DNA from: JAQGMV01 sp963828715
Lineage (GTDB): Bacteria > Pseudomonadota > Gammaproteobacteria > Burkholderiales > SG8-41
Direction of reading: 5' to 3'
Assembly: GCA_963828715.1 (NCBI GenBank)
Contig: CAWHFX010000001.1
Span: 186,001 to 250,000, forward strand
Length of the DNA stretch: 64,000 nucleotides
Below the pieces are notes generated by a model that worked only from the letters and a program-made list of their open reading frames with translations, did not search any database and was not told the origin of the DNA. The first letter of the stretch is position 1. Each line of letters opens with the position of its first letter. The position numbers were made by a program, and so were the translations under genes. Positions 17,255 to 25,709 of this stretch are shown one piece after another.

Positions 17255-18535
17255 ATGTCACAGACCATTGCCGAAAAGCTGTTCTCGAGGCACAACCTCG
17301 CCGGAACGCCGGTGCACGCCGGCGACATGCTCGAAGCACGCATCGACGGCGCGATGGTTCATTACCACGCGAACGAACCGATGCACGATCTCGCGCTGCA
17401 GGCCGGGTTCAAGGACGGACTGCCCCGCGTGTGGGATCGGGAACGCGTGTTCGTTCTGGTCGATCACCACCAGCCGACGCTTTCTCAAAAGCAGGCGGAC
17501 GAGAACGCGCTCATCCGGCGTGAAGTCGAGCGCCTCGGGATACAGTGCTTCCACGATTCGGAGCCGGGCATCGCGCATCAGATGATGGCCGACTACGGCC
17601 TCATGCGTCCCGGCGAGCTGGTCGTCGGAAACGATTCGCATACGATCAGCTACGGTGCGCTCAACGTCGGCGGACTCGGGATTACGCGTGCCGACATGTT
17701 CTACGTGCTCCTGTTCGGTGAGCTCTGGTTTCAGGTCCCCCAATCGATCAAGGTGACGTTGAACGGACGCCCGCGCAACTATCCGATCGCGAAGGACATC
17801 GTGCTGTATCTTGCGGGGCAGTACGGCGACGATTTCGCAGGCAATATGTCGATCGAGTACGGCGGGACGCTCGTGCCGCATCTTTCTATCGACAGCCGCA
17901 TGTGCTTGTCCGCGCATGGCGTCGAGGTGGGTGCGAAGCTCGCGGCTTTCCCGTTCGATGACGCAACGCGTTCGTTTATCGAACGCCGTACCGACAAAGC
18001 ATACGAACCGCTCGTGGCGGATTCCGATGCCAGTTATGAACGCGAGATCGTGCTGGACGTCGACTCGATGCCGTTCGTCGTCGCCAAACCGCATCAGTTC
18101 GGCAATGTCGCTCCGGTCGCCGAAGCGGCGGGCCGCCGTATTCAGCAGGCGATCATCGGCTCGTGCGCGAACGGGCGCTTCGAGGACATCGAAATCGCTG
18201 CCCGCTTTCTGAAAGGACGCAAGGTCGCGAAAGGCGTCCGCTTCATCGTCTCGCCGGCGTCGCAGCACGTTTATCTCGAGTGCCTGAAAGCGGGCCTCAT
18301 CGAGACGCTGGTCGAGGCGGGCGCTCAGGTCGCGACACCCGGCTGCGGCGTGTGCCAGCCGAAAGTGGGATTCCTCTCCGATGGGGAAGTCTGCATCACG
18401 GCCACCACGCGCAACTTCAAGGGCCGCAAGGGCAGCATGCAGGCGGAAATCTATCTCGCAGGGCCGCTTACGGTCGCCGCCGCTGCGGTTGCGGGCGAGA
18501 TCGTCGATCCGAAAGAGGTGTTCGATGTCGCTTGA
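17255..18535 (+). CDS. LeuC-like aconitase-family hydro-lyase, large subunit
   Basis: Protein of 426 residues, the short LeuC/homoaconitase-type length. The [4Fe-4S] ligands are C304 (GSCANGR), C364 and C367 (PGCGVCQP). VDHHQPT, GNDSHTISYGALN and EYGGTLVPHLSID are substrate-pocket motifs. The usual PGCGPC is changed to PGCGVC and GSCTNGR to GSCANGR, which together with the context argues against leucine biosynthesis. It probably hydrates or isomerises a di- or tricarboxylate (dimethylmalate, citraconate or aconitate types are possible). Its last 11 bases overlap the small-subunit gene. Confidence 0.9.
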   Translation: MSQTIAEKLFSRHNLAGTPVHAGDMLEARIDGAMVHYHANEPMHDLALQAGFKDGLPRVWDRERVFVLVDHHQPTLSQKQADENALIRREVERLGIQCFHDSEPGIAHQMMADYGLMRPGELVVGNDSHTISYGALNVGGLGITRADMFYVLLFGELWFQVPQSIKVTLNGRPRNYPIAKDIVLYLAGQYGDDFAGNMSIEYGGTLVPHLSIDSRMCLSAHGVEVGAKLAAFPFDDATRSFIERRTDKAYEPLVADSDASYEREIVLDVDSMPFVVAKPHQFGNVAPVAEAAGRRIQQAIIGSCANGRFEDIEIAARFLKGRKVAKGVRFIVSPASQHVYLECLKAGLIETLVEAGAQVATPGCGVCQPKVGFLSDGEVCITATTRNFKGRKGSMQAEIYLAGPLTVAAAAVAGEIVDPKEVFDVA

Positions 18536-19052
18536 TCTCAACCGGGTCGTGCGCGGCCGCGTGTGGAAATTCGGTGACTCGATCGAGACCGACGCGATCA
18601 ACCCGTATTACCGCTATCCGACGATGGAAGAGCTCAAGCTGCATACGATGGAGGCCTATCGTCCCGAGTTTCCGAAAGAGGTGAAGGCGGGAGACATCCT
18701 CGTCGCCGGCCGCAACTTCGGCTGCGGGTCCAGCAGACCGGGCCTCGTGCTGCGCGAGGTGGGCATTGTGGCGATCGTGGCCGAGTCGGTGGCGCGTCTT
18801 TTCCTGCGCAACAGCATCGATCGCGCCATTCCGATTTTCATCGCACCTGGCATCACGGGTATCGTGAACGATGGCGAGATACTCGAGCTCGACTACCCGA
18901 ACGGGACCGCGCGCAACGTCGCGAGCGGTGCCAGCATTGCTCTGCGTAAGTTTCCGCCGCTCATCGAGGAGATCTTCTCGGCGGGTGGGTTACCCGAGTA
19001 TGCGTACGAGCGTTACATCCGCGAAACGGCGGCGCGCAAAGTCGAGCGGTGA
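18525..19052 (+). CDS. LeuD-like aconitase-family hydro-lyase, small subunit
   Basis: Protein of 175 residues. The ATG at 18525 lies inside the large-subunit gene (11-base overlap, different frame). VVRGRVWKFGDSIETDAINP, then GRNFGCGSSRPGLVL and NSIDRAIPIFIAPGIT, define the swivel domain; FGCGSSR is the conserved loop that contacts the substrate carboxylate. LeuD normally reads GSSREHA at this loop; GSSRPGL is closer to homoaconitase/dimethylmalate-type enzymes. It works as a complex with the preceding large subunit. Confidence 0.9.
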   Translation: MSLDLNRVVRGRVWKFGDSIETDAINPYYRYPTMEELKLHTMEAYRPEFPKEVKAGDILVAGRNFGCGSSRPGLVLREVGIVAIVAESVARLFLRNSIDRAIPIFIAPGITGIVNDGEILELDYPNGTARNVASGASIALRKFPPLIEEIFSAGGLPEYAYERYIRETAARKVER

Positions 19053-20023
19053 GCGCGCAGATGAAGCATCTCGTGCTGGCGCTGCTCGCAGCCGCTGCCG
19101 TCGGTTCCGTGAGTGCCCAGGAGGCGGCGTATCCGAGCAAGCCGATCCGGTTCGTCGTCGGCCAGGCGCCGGGCGGCGCGACCGATATCATCGCGCGGCT
19201 CGTCGCCGGCAAGATGGACCAGACACTCGGTCAGAATATCGTCGTGGAGAACCGCACGGGCGCGGCCGGCTCGATCGGCGCCGCTTTCGTCGCACGCAGC
19301 GCACCGGATGGCTACACGGTTCTCGTCGTGTCCAGCAGCTATTCGATAAATCCAAGCCTGTACGCGACGCTTCCTTTCGATCCGCAGAAGGACCTCGCGC
19401 CCGTGTCGCTGCTGGCCGAGGCGCCGTTTCTTCTCGTCGTGCATCCCTCGCTGCCGGTGAGGAGCGTGAAAGAGCTGATCGCCTTGGCGCGATCGAAGCC
19501 GGGTGCGCTCACCTACGGTTCCGGGGGCAATGGCAGCTCGGGTCATCTCGCCGGCGTTCTGTTCGAATCTGCCGCAGGTGTGAAGCTTTCGCACATTCCG
19601 TATAAGGGCGCCGGGCAGGCGCTGATCGACGTGCTGAGCGGGCACATTACGATGACCTTCGCGAGCGTGCTTTCGGCGACGCCGCACGTGAAGGAGGGGC
19701 GGCTGCGTGTGCTCGGCGTGACGGGCGCCAAACGCTCGAACGCCATGCCCAGTGTGCCGACCGTCGCCGAAGGCGGAGCCCCGGGTTACTCGACCACGAC
19801 GTGGTACGGGCTGCTCGTACCGCACGGGACGCCCGCGCCGATCATCGACCGTCTCTCGAATGCGGCCGGCAAGACCGTCATGGCGCCGGAGTTGCACGAA
19901 CGCATGGCGGGCGACGGCGCGGAACCTGTCGGCAGCAGCCCTGCGGCGTTTCAGAAGCACATCGCGTCCGAAATCACGAAATGGCGCAAGGTCGTGCAGA
20001 GCGCGCACGTGAAGGCGGACTGA
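19049..20023 (+). CDS. Bug/TctC family solute receptor (3 of 9)
   Basis: Protein of 324 residues from a GTG at 19049 that overlaps the LeuD stop (GTGA), or 320 residues from an ATG at 19061. The signal peptide LVLALLAAAAVGSVSAQ is followed by AYPSKPIRFVVGQAPGG. VVENRTGAAGSIGAAFVA, RSAPDGYTVL, HIPYKGAGQALIDVLSGHI and VPHGTPAPIIDRL are family blocks. Tight packing between the hydro-lyase and MmgE/PrpD genes makes it the likely receptor for the acid this operon degrades. No permease is nearby, so it probably uses a TctAB encoded elsewhere. Confidence 0.92.
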   Translation: MSAQMKHLVLALLAAAAVGSVSAQEAAYPSKPIRFVVGQAPGGATDIIARLVAGKMDQTLGQNIVVENRTGAAGSIGAAFVARSAPDGYTVLVVSSSYSINPSLYATLPFDPQKDLAPVSLLAEAPFLLVVHPSLPVRSVKELIALARSKPGALTYGSGGNGSSGHLAGVLFESAAGVKLSHIPYKGAGQALIDVLSGHITMTFASVLSATPHVKEGRLRVLGVTGAKRSNAMPSVPTVAEGGAPGYSTTTWYGLLVPHGTPAPIIDRLSNAAGKTVMAPELHERMAGDGAEPVGSSPAAFQKHIASEITKWRKVVQSAHVKAD

Positions 20024-20027
20024 CGCG

Positions 20028-21495
20028 ATGGCCGCGTTCGATTCGGCGACCACGCGTTTCGCGGAGCACGTTGCGACGTTGCGCTACGAAGATCTGCCGC
20101 CAGCGCTGATTGCGCTGTTGAAGCAGTGCTTACTCGACACGCTCGGCGTTTCGCTTGCAGCAACGACACTCTCACCCGAGGCAAAGCTTCTCGTCGATTA
20201 TGTCGAAGAACTTGGCGGCAAGCCGGTCGCGACGATCTGGGGCTACGGATTGAAAGCGCCGACGCCATGGGCAGTCCTGGTCAACGGCAGCCTTGGTCAC
20301 ATGGTCGATTACGACGACGTCGGCGCCGGCGGACACGTGAGTATCGTGACCATTCCGGTCGCGCTCGCCGTTGCGGAAGCATTGGGCGGCGTCACTGGCC
20401 GCGATCTGATTACCGCGGTCGCCGCCGGCACCGACCTGCATACGCGGCTCAACTGCGGCATACGCATACCGGACTGGACCATGACGGAAGGCTGGTTCCC
20501 GACCCAGCTCTTCGGCTTCCTGTCAGGCGCGGCGACGGCGGCGAGGCTTCGTCGTGCCGACACCCCGACGATCGAGAACGCGTTCGGCATCGCGTTCACG
20601 CAGTTGAGCGGCAGCCGGCAGATGGCCGTCGGTGCGGCCACTCACCTGCGTTCGATGCAGGCCGGATTCTCGGGGCAGGGTGCGGTGATCGCGGCCGATC
20701 TCGCTCATCGCGGCATCGTCGGCTCGAAGGAAGTCCTGGAGGGCCGCTACGGCTTGTTCAGGACATACGTGCGAACCGAGCCGGACTGGGATTCGATCCT
20801 GCGCGGACTGGGACGTGAGTTTCCCCTGCTCGACCTGCACGGCTTCAAAGTGTGGCCGGCGTGCGGGTACACGCGTGCGACGAACACGGCCATCAGGGCG
20901 CTGCGGTACGGAACACGCGATTGCACCCGATGACGTCGAATCAATCACGGTGATCGGCGGCACGGGGGCTACGCGACTTCTCTCCGAGCCGCTCGAGCTC
21001 AAGCGTCGGCCGAAGCTCGCGGTGGACGGCAAGTACAGTATCCCGTTCACGAGCGCGGTGATGATGGTGAAGGGCAACGTCACGCTCCGCGATTACACGG
21101 ATGAAGGTTTGCGCGATCCGGCGGTGCTGGCGATGGCGGACAGGGTGAGCTATCGGGTGGATCCGGATGACAAACTGCCCGTCGGCGGACATTCAGCGCT
21201 TTCACGGCCGACGGTGGAGATTCGAACCCGTCGCGGTGAGGTTTATCGTTGTAAGCCGGATGCGGTTCCCGGCGATCCGAGCCGCCCGGTCGATGATGCG
21301 CTGCTCGAAGCGAAGTTCCGCGACTGCGTTTCATTTTGCGTGCAGCCCATTCCGGCGGCGAAAGTCGATCGTGCAATCACGCTCGTACGCGATCTCGAGA
21401 ACGTTCCCGACGTCACCGAGATCATTCGGCTGCTGACGCCACCGGTCTCTGATCTGGAGACCGGTGAATCATCCGTGGACTGGAGAAGACGATGA
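20028..21495 (+). pseudogene. MmgE/PrpD family protein, one frameshift
   Basis: The first part from the ATG at 20028 has HVATLRYEDLPPALIALLKQ, NGSLGHMVDYDDV (the family's active-site HxxDYDD-like motif) and KVWPACGYTRATNTAIRAL. The frame then changes near 20902 and resumes with TEHAIAPDDVESITVIGG, GKYSIPFTSAVMM (usually KFSxxY) and RDPAVLAMADRV. One missing base is enough to restore about 489 residues. Relatives are 2-methylcitrate dehydratase and cis-aconitate decarboxylase; this copy probably dehydrates or decarboxylates the operon's polycarboxylate. Confidence 0.86.
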
Positions 21496-22414
21496 GCTCT
21501 TGCATATCACGGTTCGCGGTCGTCGCATTCGGCTGCATGATGCTGCTCGCGCAACCACTTTCCGCACAGTCGCCCCACACCCATGAGCACAGCTTTTCGG
21601 ATGCCGACAAGTGGTCGCAGGTCTTCGACGATCCGAAGCGCGACGCATGGCAGAAGCCGCATGAAGTGATTCAGGCACTCGCGCTCAAGCCCGATGCGTT
21701 GGTGGCCGACATCGGTGCGGGCACGGGTTACTTCTCCGTGCGGCTGGCGCACAGCGTGCCGCAAGGGCGCGTGTACGCGGTGGACACCGAACCGGACATG
21801 GTGAAGCACCTCGCCGAGCGTGCGAAACGTGACGGCTTGACGAACCTTACGCCGTGAGCGCGCAGCCCGCCGATCCGAAGTTGCCGGAGAAAGTGGACCT
21901 GGTGCTGCTGGTCGACGTGTACCACCACGTCGAAAACCGCGAGCGCTATTTCAAAGCGTTGTCGAACTCGCTGAAGGCGGATGGGCGCGTCGCGATCATC
22001 GATTTCCGTGTGAACTCGACCTCCGGGCCGCCGAAGTCCGCCCGCATCGCGCCCGAACGCGTGAAGGCGGAGCTCAAAAGCGCCGGATACACGCTGGTGC
22101 AGGAGCACGCGTTTCTGCCGAACCAGTACTTTCTCGTTTTCCGTCCCCGCAAAGTAGCGGCGAGGCCCGAGCGGAAGGCGAGGCGCCCGAAAGGAAAGGG
22201 GTTACGGAGGGAAACCATGGGTTCCCTCGAGGCGCAGGCCCGAGCCGAAGGCGAGCGCCGCCTTACTTCGCCGTCCGCTTCTCCTGCGCCAGCATGCGTA
22301 CCACATCCTTGCCGGTGCGCGACTTGTCGCGGTTTTCCGGCGTTTCCTTGCCGAGCGGCGTGGCGGCAACGAACGCGAAAATGTCGGCTGCGCCCTGAAA
22401 CACCTTGGGCGTGA
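21492..22414 (+). pseudogene. Secreted class I SAM-dependent methyltransferase, one frameshift
   Basis: The ATG at 21492 overlaps the PrpD stop. A signal peptide (VVAFGCMMLLAQPLSAQ) is followed by VADIGAGTGYFSVRLA (SAM motif I) and VYAVDTEPDMV (acidic residue binding ribose). At NLTP the frame stops; restoring one base near 21856 continues with DPKLPEKVDLVLLVDVYHHV and RVAIIDFRV, normal motifs IV-V. After FLVFRP (about 22146) the open frame runs on into low-complexity sequence to 22414, so the true C-terminus is probably near 22155. Exported SAM methyltransferases of this kind are common but poorly understood. Confidence 0.75.
22200..22228. repeat. Palindromic intergenic repeat, possible bidirectional terminator (copy 1)
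   Basis: GGTTACGGAGGGAAACC followed by ATGGGTTCCCTC; GAGGGAAACC and GGGTTCCCTC form a hairpin with one mismatch between two convergent genes. The same 17-base core, with a perfect hairpin, occurs inverted at 57978-57994. Confidence 0.65.
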
Positions 22415-23150
22415 TGCCGGAAGTGCCGAGCGTCTTCGAAATCTCGAGCATCTCCGGCACCCAGCGGTACGCCTTCGGTGTCAAGGTCGGGAACTGCCCG
22501 TGCGCCCAGTCATACAGCTCCGAGCGCCCTTGCCGGAGTTGCTGCTCGAGCAGACCGTCCACTCCAAGCCGCTGTGCCGCGATCATGATCTCGAGCCACA
22601 ATGCCTGCATGCCCTTATTGATTGCGCCATAGCACATCTTGAGCGCACTCGCGTCGGCGATGCGCTCGCTGACGACGGTCACTTTGAGTTGCGGACCGCC
22701 GAGTGGCTCGAGATCCGCGGCGCCGGGGCCGGACACGTAAAGATTGGTCTTCGTAGTGCCGCGCGGCGGCGAACCGATGATGCCGCCGTCGAGGAAGCGG
22801 CCGCCTGCTTTCTCCACGATGCCAGCGATCTCGTGCACAGTGTCCGGCGAGATCGCGTTGCAATCGGCGATCAGCGTCTTGCGGCCGGTCGCACGCAGCG
22901 CAGCGGCGGCGTCACGCGCGAAATCGACCGCCGAACCGGGATTCATGACGGATAGCACCACATCGCACTCGCTCACCAGCCGCTCGATCGAACCGAGGTC
23001 CGTCAGACCGCCTTCACGCGCGAGCTTCTTGCTGCGCTCGCTGCGCTTGTCGAGAGCGGTGCAGACGGTGAATCCACGCGCCTTGATCTGCATTGCGACC
23101 GCCTGCCCCATGTCGCCGGGCGTCATCAAACCAACCTTTTCAATTTTCAT
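22263..23150 (-). CDS. NAD(P)-binding dehydrogenase with DUF1932 C-terminal domain
   Basis: Protein of 295 residues. The N-terminal 6-phosphogluconate-dehydrogenase-type Rossmann domain starts KVGLMTPGDMGQAVAMQ, and DVVLSVMNPG is the family's nicotinamide-side motif. The second half (LKMCYGAINKGMQALWLEIM, and the region after it) matches DUF1932, which replaces the usual beta-hydroxyacid dehydrogenase helical domain. Likely a reductase for a 2-hydroxyacid or hydroxymethyl substrate; substrate unknown. ATG start, convergent with the methyltransferase. Confidence 0.88.
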   Translation of the reverse strand: MKIEKVGLMTPGDMGQAVAMQIKARGFTVCTALDKRSERSKKLAREGGLTDLGSIERLVSECDVVLSVMNPGSAVDFARDAAAALRATGRKTLIADCNAISPDTVHEIAGIVEKAGGRFLDGGIIGSPPRGTTKTNLYVSGPGAADLEPLGGPQLKVTVVSERIADASALKMCYGAINKGMQALWLEIMIAAQRLGVDGLLEQQLRQGRSELYDWAHGQFPTLTPKAYRWVPEMLEISKTLGTSGITPKVFQGAADIFAFVAATPLGKETPENRDKSRTGKDVVRMLAQEKRTAK

Positions 23151-23362
23151 CCTGACTCCTGATCATTCGTGTTGCCGTACCGAACCCGGCGATTGAAAAA
23201 AGTGACGAGCACCCCGCTTCTCCGTGCGCCTGCAGGCAGCGCCCCGGTCCTGGAATGGGTTGCAGCGGGTCCCGTCTCGCGCGCGCACATTCTAGAGCCC
23301 ATCCGCTCGGACGGGCGATTCCGCATCACGCGGCCATCTGAAGTGCCAGGGACGACTGCACA

Positions 23363-23376
23363 TTGATCTGCATCAG
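23363..23376. promoter_or_regulatory. FNR/ANR-type site 1
   Basis: TTGATCTGCATCAG matches TTGAT-N4-ATCAA at 9 of 10 positions. It is in the 340-base gene-free gap 23151-23490 and 114 bases upstream of the 77-residue gene. I see no gene in the rest of the gap. Confidence 0.5.
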
Positions 23377-23490
23377 GGCGTCGCAGCGGCCGGCCGATAG
23401 GATGGTGATGCAGGCTTGAGCAGCACGTGAACGCGGCGGTCTACAAAGTGGACCATTTATCGAGCGAAGCGTAACCACCGTGAGCGCCCC

Positions 23491-23724
23491 ATGAACACGA
23501 CACATCATCATCCCGAGCGCGAGAGCAATGAAGCGATCCCGTTCGCGGGCACAGCCGGCTCCGCGGATCATTCAGCGGAAGAGCGCCATCGCATGGCCGA
23601 ATGCTGCGCGTTTTTCAAGGCCGAGCAGTTCCGTGAGGCCGGTCCGGGAGAGATCCGCCATCACGACATCGAGCTGGCGGAGGCGGAGATCGAAGCGATC
23701 ATTCGCCGCTGTTGCGGCGAGTGA
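23491..23724 (+). CDS. Conserved-looking 77-residue hypothetical protein
   Basis: Acidic, histidine-rich protein of 77 residues (THHHPERES near the start). The second half is a likely helical pair: SAEERHRMAECCAFFKAEQF and HHDIELAEAEIEAIIRRC. The first resembles the short helix of DUF2934-type proteins, but I am not confident of that. No signal peptide. It is the first gene after FNR-type site 1, so a low-oxygen role is possible by association only. Confidence 0.55.
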   Translation: MNTTHHHPERESNEAIPFAGTAGSADHSAEERHRMAECCAFFKAEQFREAGPGEIRHHDIELAEAEIEAIIRRCCGE

Positions 23725-23754
23725 GCTGCCCGTCACGCAGCCGTTCTGAGACTT

Positions 23755-23768
23755 TTGACTTTCATCAA
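23755..23768. promoter_or_regulatory. FNR/ANR-type site 2
   Basis: TTGACTTTCATCAA matches TTGAT-N4-ATCAA at 9 of 10 positions. It ends 51 bases before the ATG of the 52-residue gene and also lies upstream of the nicotinamide salvage genes. Confidence 0.55.
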
Positions 23769-23819
23769 AAGCGCGGTCCGCGTCATGCTTGCGCCTGGCC
23801 GCTTGCCCCCGGTTCGTCC

Positions 23820-23978
23820 ATGAAGGCCACCATGAAATCGACTGCTGTTTCGGATCGCGCCTGGCTCCTTGCAACAGCCATGCTCATCGTGTTCTGGATG
23901 ATGAGCACTCATGCGGAAGCGGGTGCGTTTCCTGGCCCCGCCGCTCGTGCAATCGTCAGCCTCGGCGCAATGATGTAG
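23820..23978 (+). CDS. Small protein with one hydrophobic segment
   Basis: 52 residues from the ATG at 23820 (or 48 from 23832). RAWLLATAMLIVFWMMSTHAEA is a plausible signal peptide or single membrane helix, leaving a mature tail of about 18 residues. No known family. Support comes from the hydrophobic segment and the FNR-type site upstream. Confidence 0.4.
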   Translation: MKATMKSTAVSDRAWLLATAMLIVFWMMSTHAEAGAFPGPAARAIVSLGAMM

Positions 23979-24123
23979 CCGACGTTGTCGCGCGGCGGTT
24001 GCACTCGCGACGCGCGCCGCGCACATCGTTCGGTCTCCCGCCGTGCTCTACCCGAGCGGTGGACTGGCGGCGTCTTGGCTTTTGGGTGCATCCTTGGATC
24101 ATGTCCAGCGCCCAGACACCATC

Positions 24124-24273
24124 ATGAGTCGGAACTTTCGCGATCACGCTGCGCTGCTGATCGCCGGGGTCCAACGCGATTTCCTGCCGGGCGGTGCACT
24201 CGCAGTGCTCGACGTCACGCGCGTGCGCGAAGCGGGCCCCATCCCCGTTTGCCTTGCCGCTATCGAGCGATGA
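24124..24273 (+). pseudogene. pncA: Nicotinamidase (PncA) N-terminal remnant
   Basis: A 49-residue frame from the ATG at 24124. AALLIAGVQRDFLPGGALAV is the recognisable start of nicotinamidase (usually LLIVDVQNDFLPGGALAV); the catalytic aspartate of DVQ is glycine here. Conservation stops within about 10 residues and the frame ends at 24273, so about 150 residues, including the catalytic Lys and Cys, are missing. It overlaps the start of the next gene by four bases. Full-length pncA beside pncB is a sensible pair for NAD salvage, so this looks like an internal deletion. Confidence 0.7.
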
Positions 24274-25638
24274 ATCTGCGCGGATCGGCCCTGCTGACGG
24301 ACCTCTATCAGCTTACGATGCTGCACGCGTATTACGTGCACGACATGAACGATACGGCCGTATTCGAGCTCTTCGTGCGCAGATTGCCTCCTCAGCGCAA
24401 TTTCCTGGTGGCCGCCGGCCTCGAACAGGCACTTCAGTACCTCGAGGAACTCCATTTCACGGATGACGAGCTCGCATGGGTGCGCGACAGCCATCTCTTC
24501 CGTCCAGGTTTTGCGGATTGGCTGAAAGCGCTGCGCTTTACGGGTGACGTGCATGCCATGCCCGAAGGCACTGTGTTTTTCGGCGAAGAGCCGATATTGC
24601 GAATCACCGCACCTCTTCCGCAGGCACAGTTAGTGGAGACACGACTGCTGAACCTGGTGCAGTACCAATGCGATGATCGCGAGCAAAGCGGCGCGGTCCG
24701 TTGTTTCCGCACAGGGCAGGTTTCTCGTCGATTTCGGTTTCAGACGTGCCCATGGCGCGGAAGCCGGTCTACTTGCCGCGCGTGCCGCTTATATCGCCGG
24801 GTTCGCAGGCACCGCGACTGTGCTGGCAGCCCCGCAATTCGGCATCCCCGTCTACGGAACGATGGCGCATTCATTCGTGCAGGCGCACGACGACGAGAGC
24901 GACGCTTTCACGCGGTTCATCGCCGCCTATGGCAACGGCGCCACTCTGCTGATCGACACGTACGATACTGAAGAGGCAGCGCACAAAGTGGTCGCGCTGG
25001 GGAGAAAGCTCGCGCCGCACGGCGGACACATCGGCGCCGTACGTCTGGACAGTGGCGACCTGGGCGCCCTCGCGCGCAGAGTGCGTGCGATTCTGGACGA
25101 CGGCGGGTTGGGCAAAACCCGGATATTCGCGAGCGGGAACCTCGACGAATACAGGATCGCCGCGTTGCTGGAAGAGGGCGCGCCGATCGACGGCTTCGGC
25201 GTCGGCACGAGCCTCGTCACCTCGGCCGATGCGCCCTCGCTCGATTCGGTCTACAAGCTCCAGGAATATGCGGGAAAACCGAGGTTGAAGCGTTCCACCG
25301 CGAAAGCGACGTGGCCGTCTCCGAAACAGGTGTTCAGACATCATGACGCGCACGGCCGCATGCACCACGATGTGATCGCGCCGGCCGATGATCCTCAGCC
25401 GGGTGAACCCCTGCTGACCCACGTCATGACTGCAGGCAGGCGATTGCACGCGCCGGAGCCGCTGGCGTCGATCCGGACCCGTACAGCAAAGCAGCTCGAC
25501 CTCCTGCCGCCGTCCTTGCGTGCCCTCGCGCCGGCGCATAAACCCTTCCTCATCGAGATCGCCCCGGCGCTGCGCGCGCTCGCCGCGCGGATGGATTCCG
25601 CGTTGGACGGGCACCCTCCACGGCCGCAGCAGGGCTGA
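24270..25638 (+). pseudogene. pncB: Nicotinate phosphoribosyltransferase, one frameshift
   Basis: From the ATG at 24270: LLTDLYQLTMLHAYY, then FELFVRRLPPQRNFLVAAGL and LVETRLLNLVQYQ. One extra base near 24673 breaks the frame; without it the sequence continues MIASKAARSV, DFGFRRAHGAEAG, GTMAHSFVQ and VRLDSGDLGALARRVR, all conserved in NAPRTase. FGVGTSLVTS is the phosphate-binding loop. Restored length is about 455 residues. The enzyme makes nicotinate mononucleotide from nicotinate and PRPP. The pncA remnant directly upstream and the FNR-type sites suggest anaerobic NAD salvage. Confidence 0.88.
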
Positions 25639-25662
25639 TATTCCACGCCCGTAGGCGCATTT

Positions 25663-25676
25663 TTGACGTGGGTCAA
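25663..25676. promoter_or_regulatory. FNR/ANR-type site 3
   Basis: TTGACGTGGGTCAA is a perfect TTGAC-N4-GTCAA inverted repeat, a known variant of Crp/Fnr-family boxes. It ends 33 bases before the diguanylate cyclase ATG. Confidence 0.55.
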
Positions 25677-25709
25677 ATGCGCGGCTTCCAGAAAGACTAG
25701 GCTGGCGAC

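Noticed and set aside
17255..19052. Leucine-biosynthesis leuCD
   Set aside because: No leuA or leuB nearby, altered PGCGVC and GSSRPG motifs, and a catabolic context with a GntR regulator and Bug receptor.
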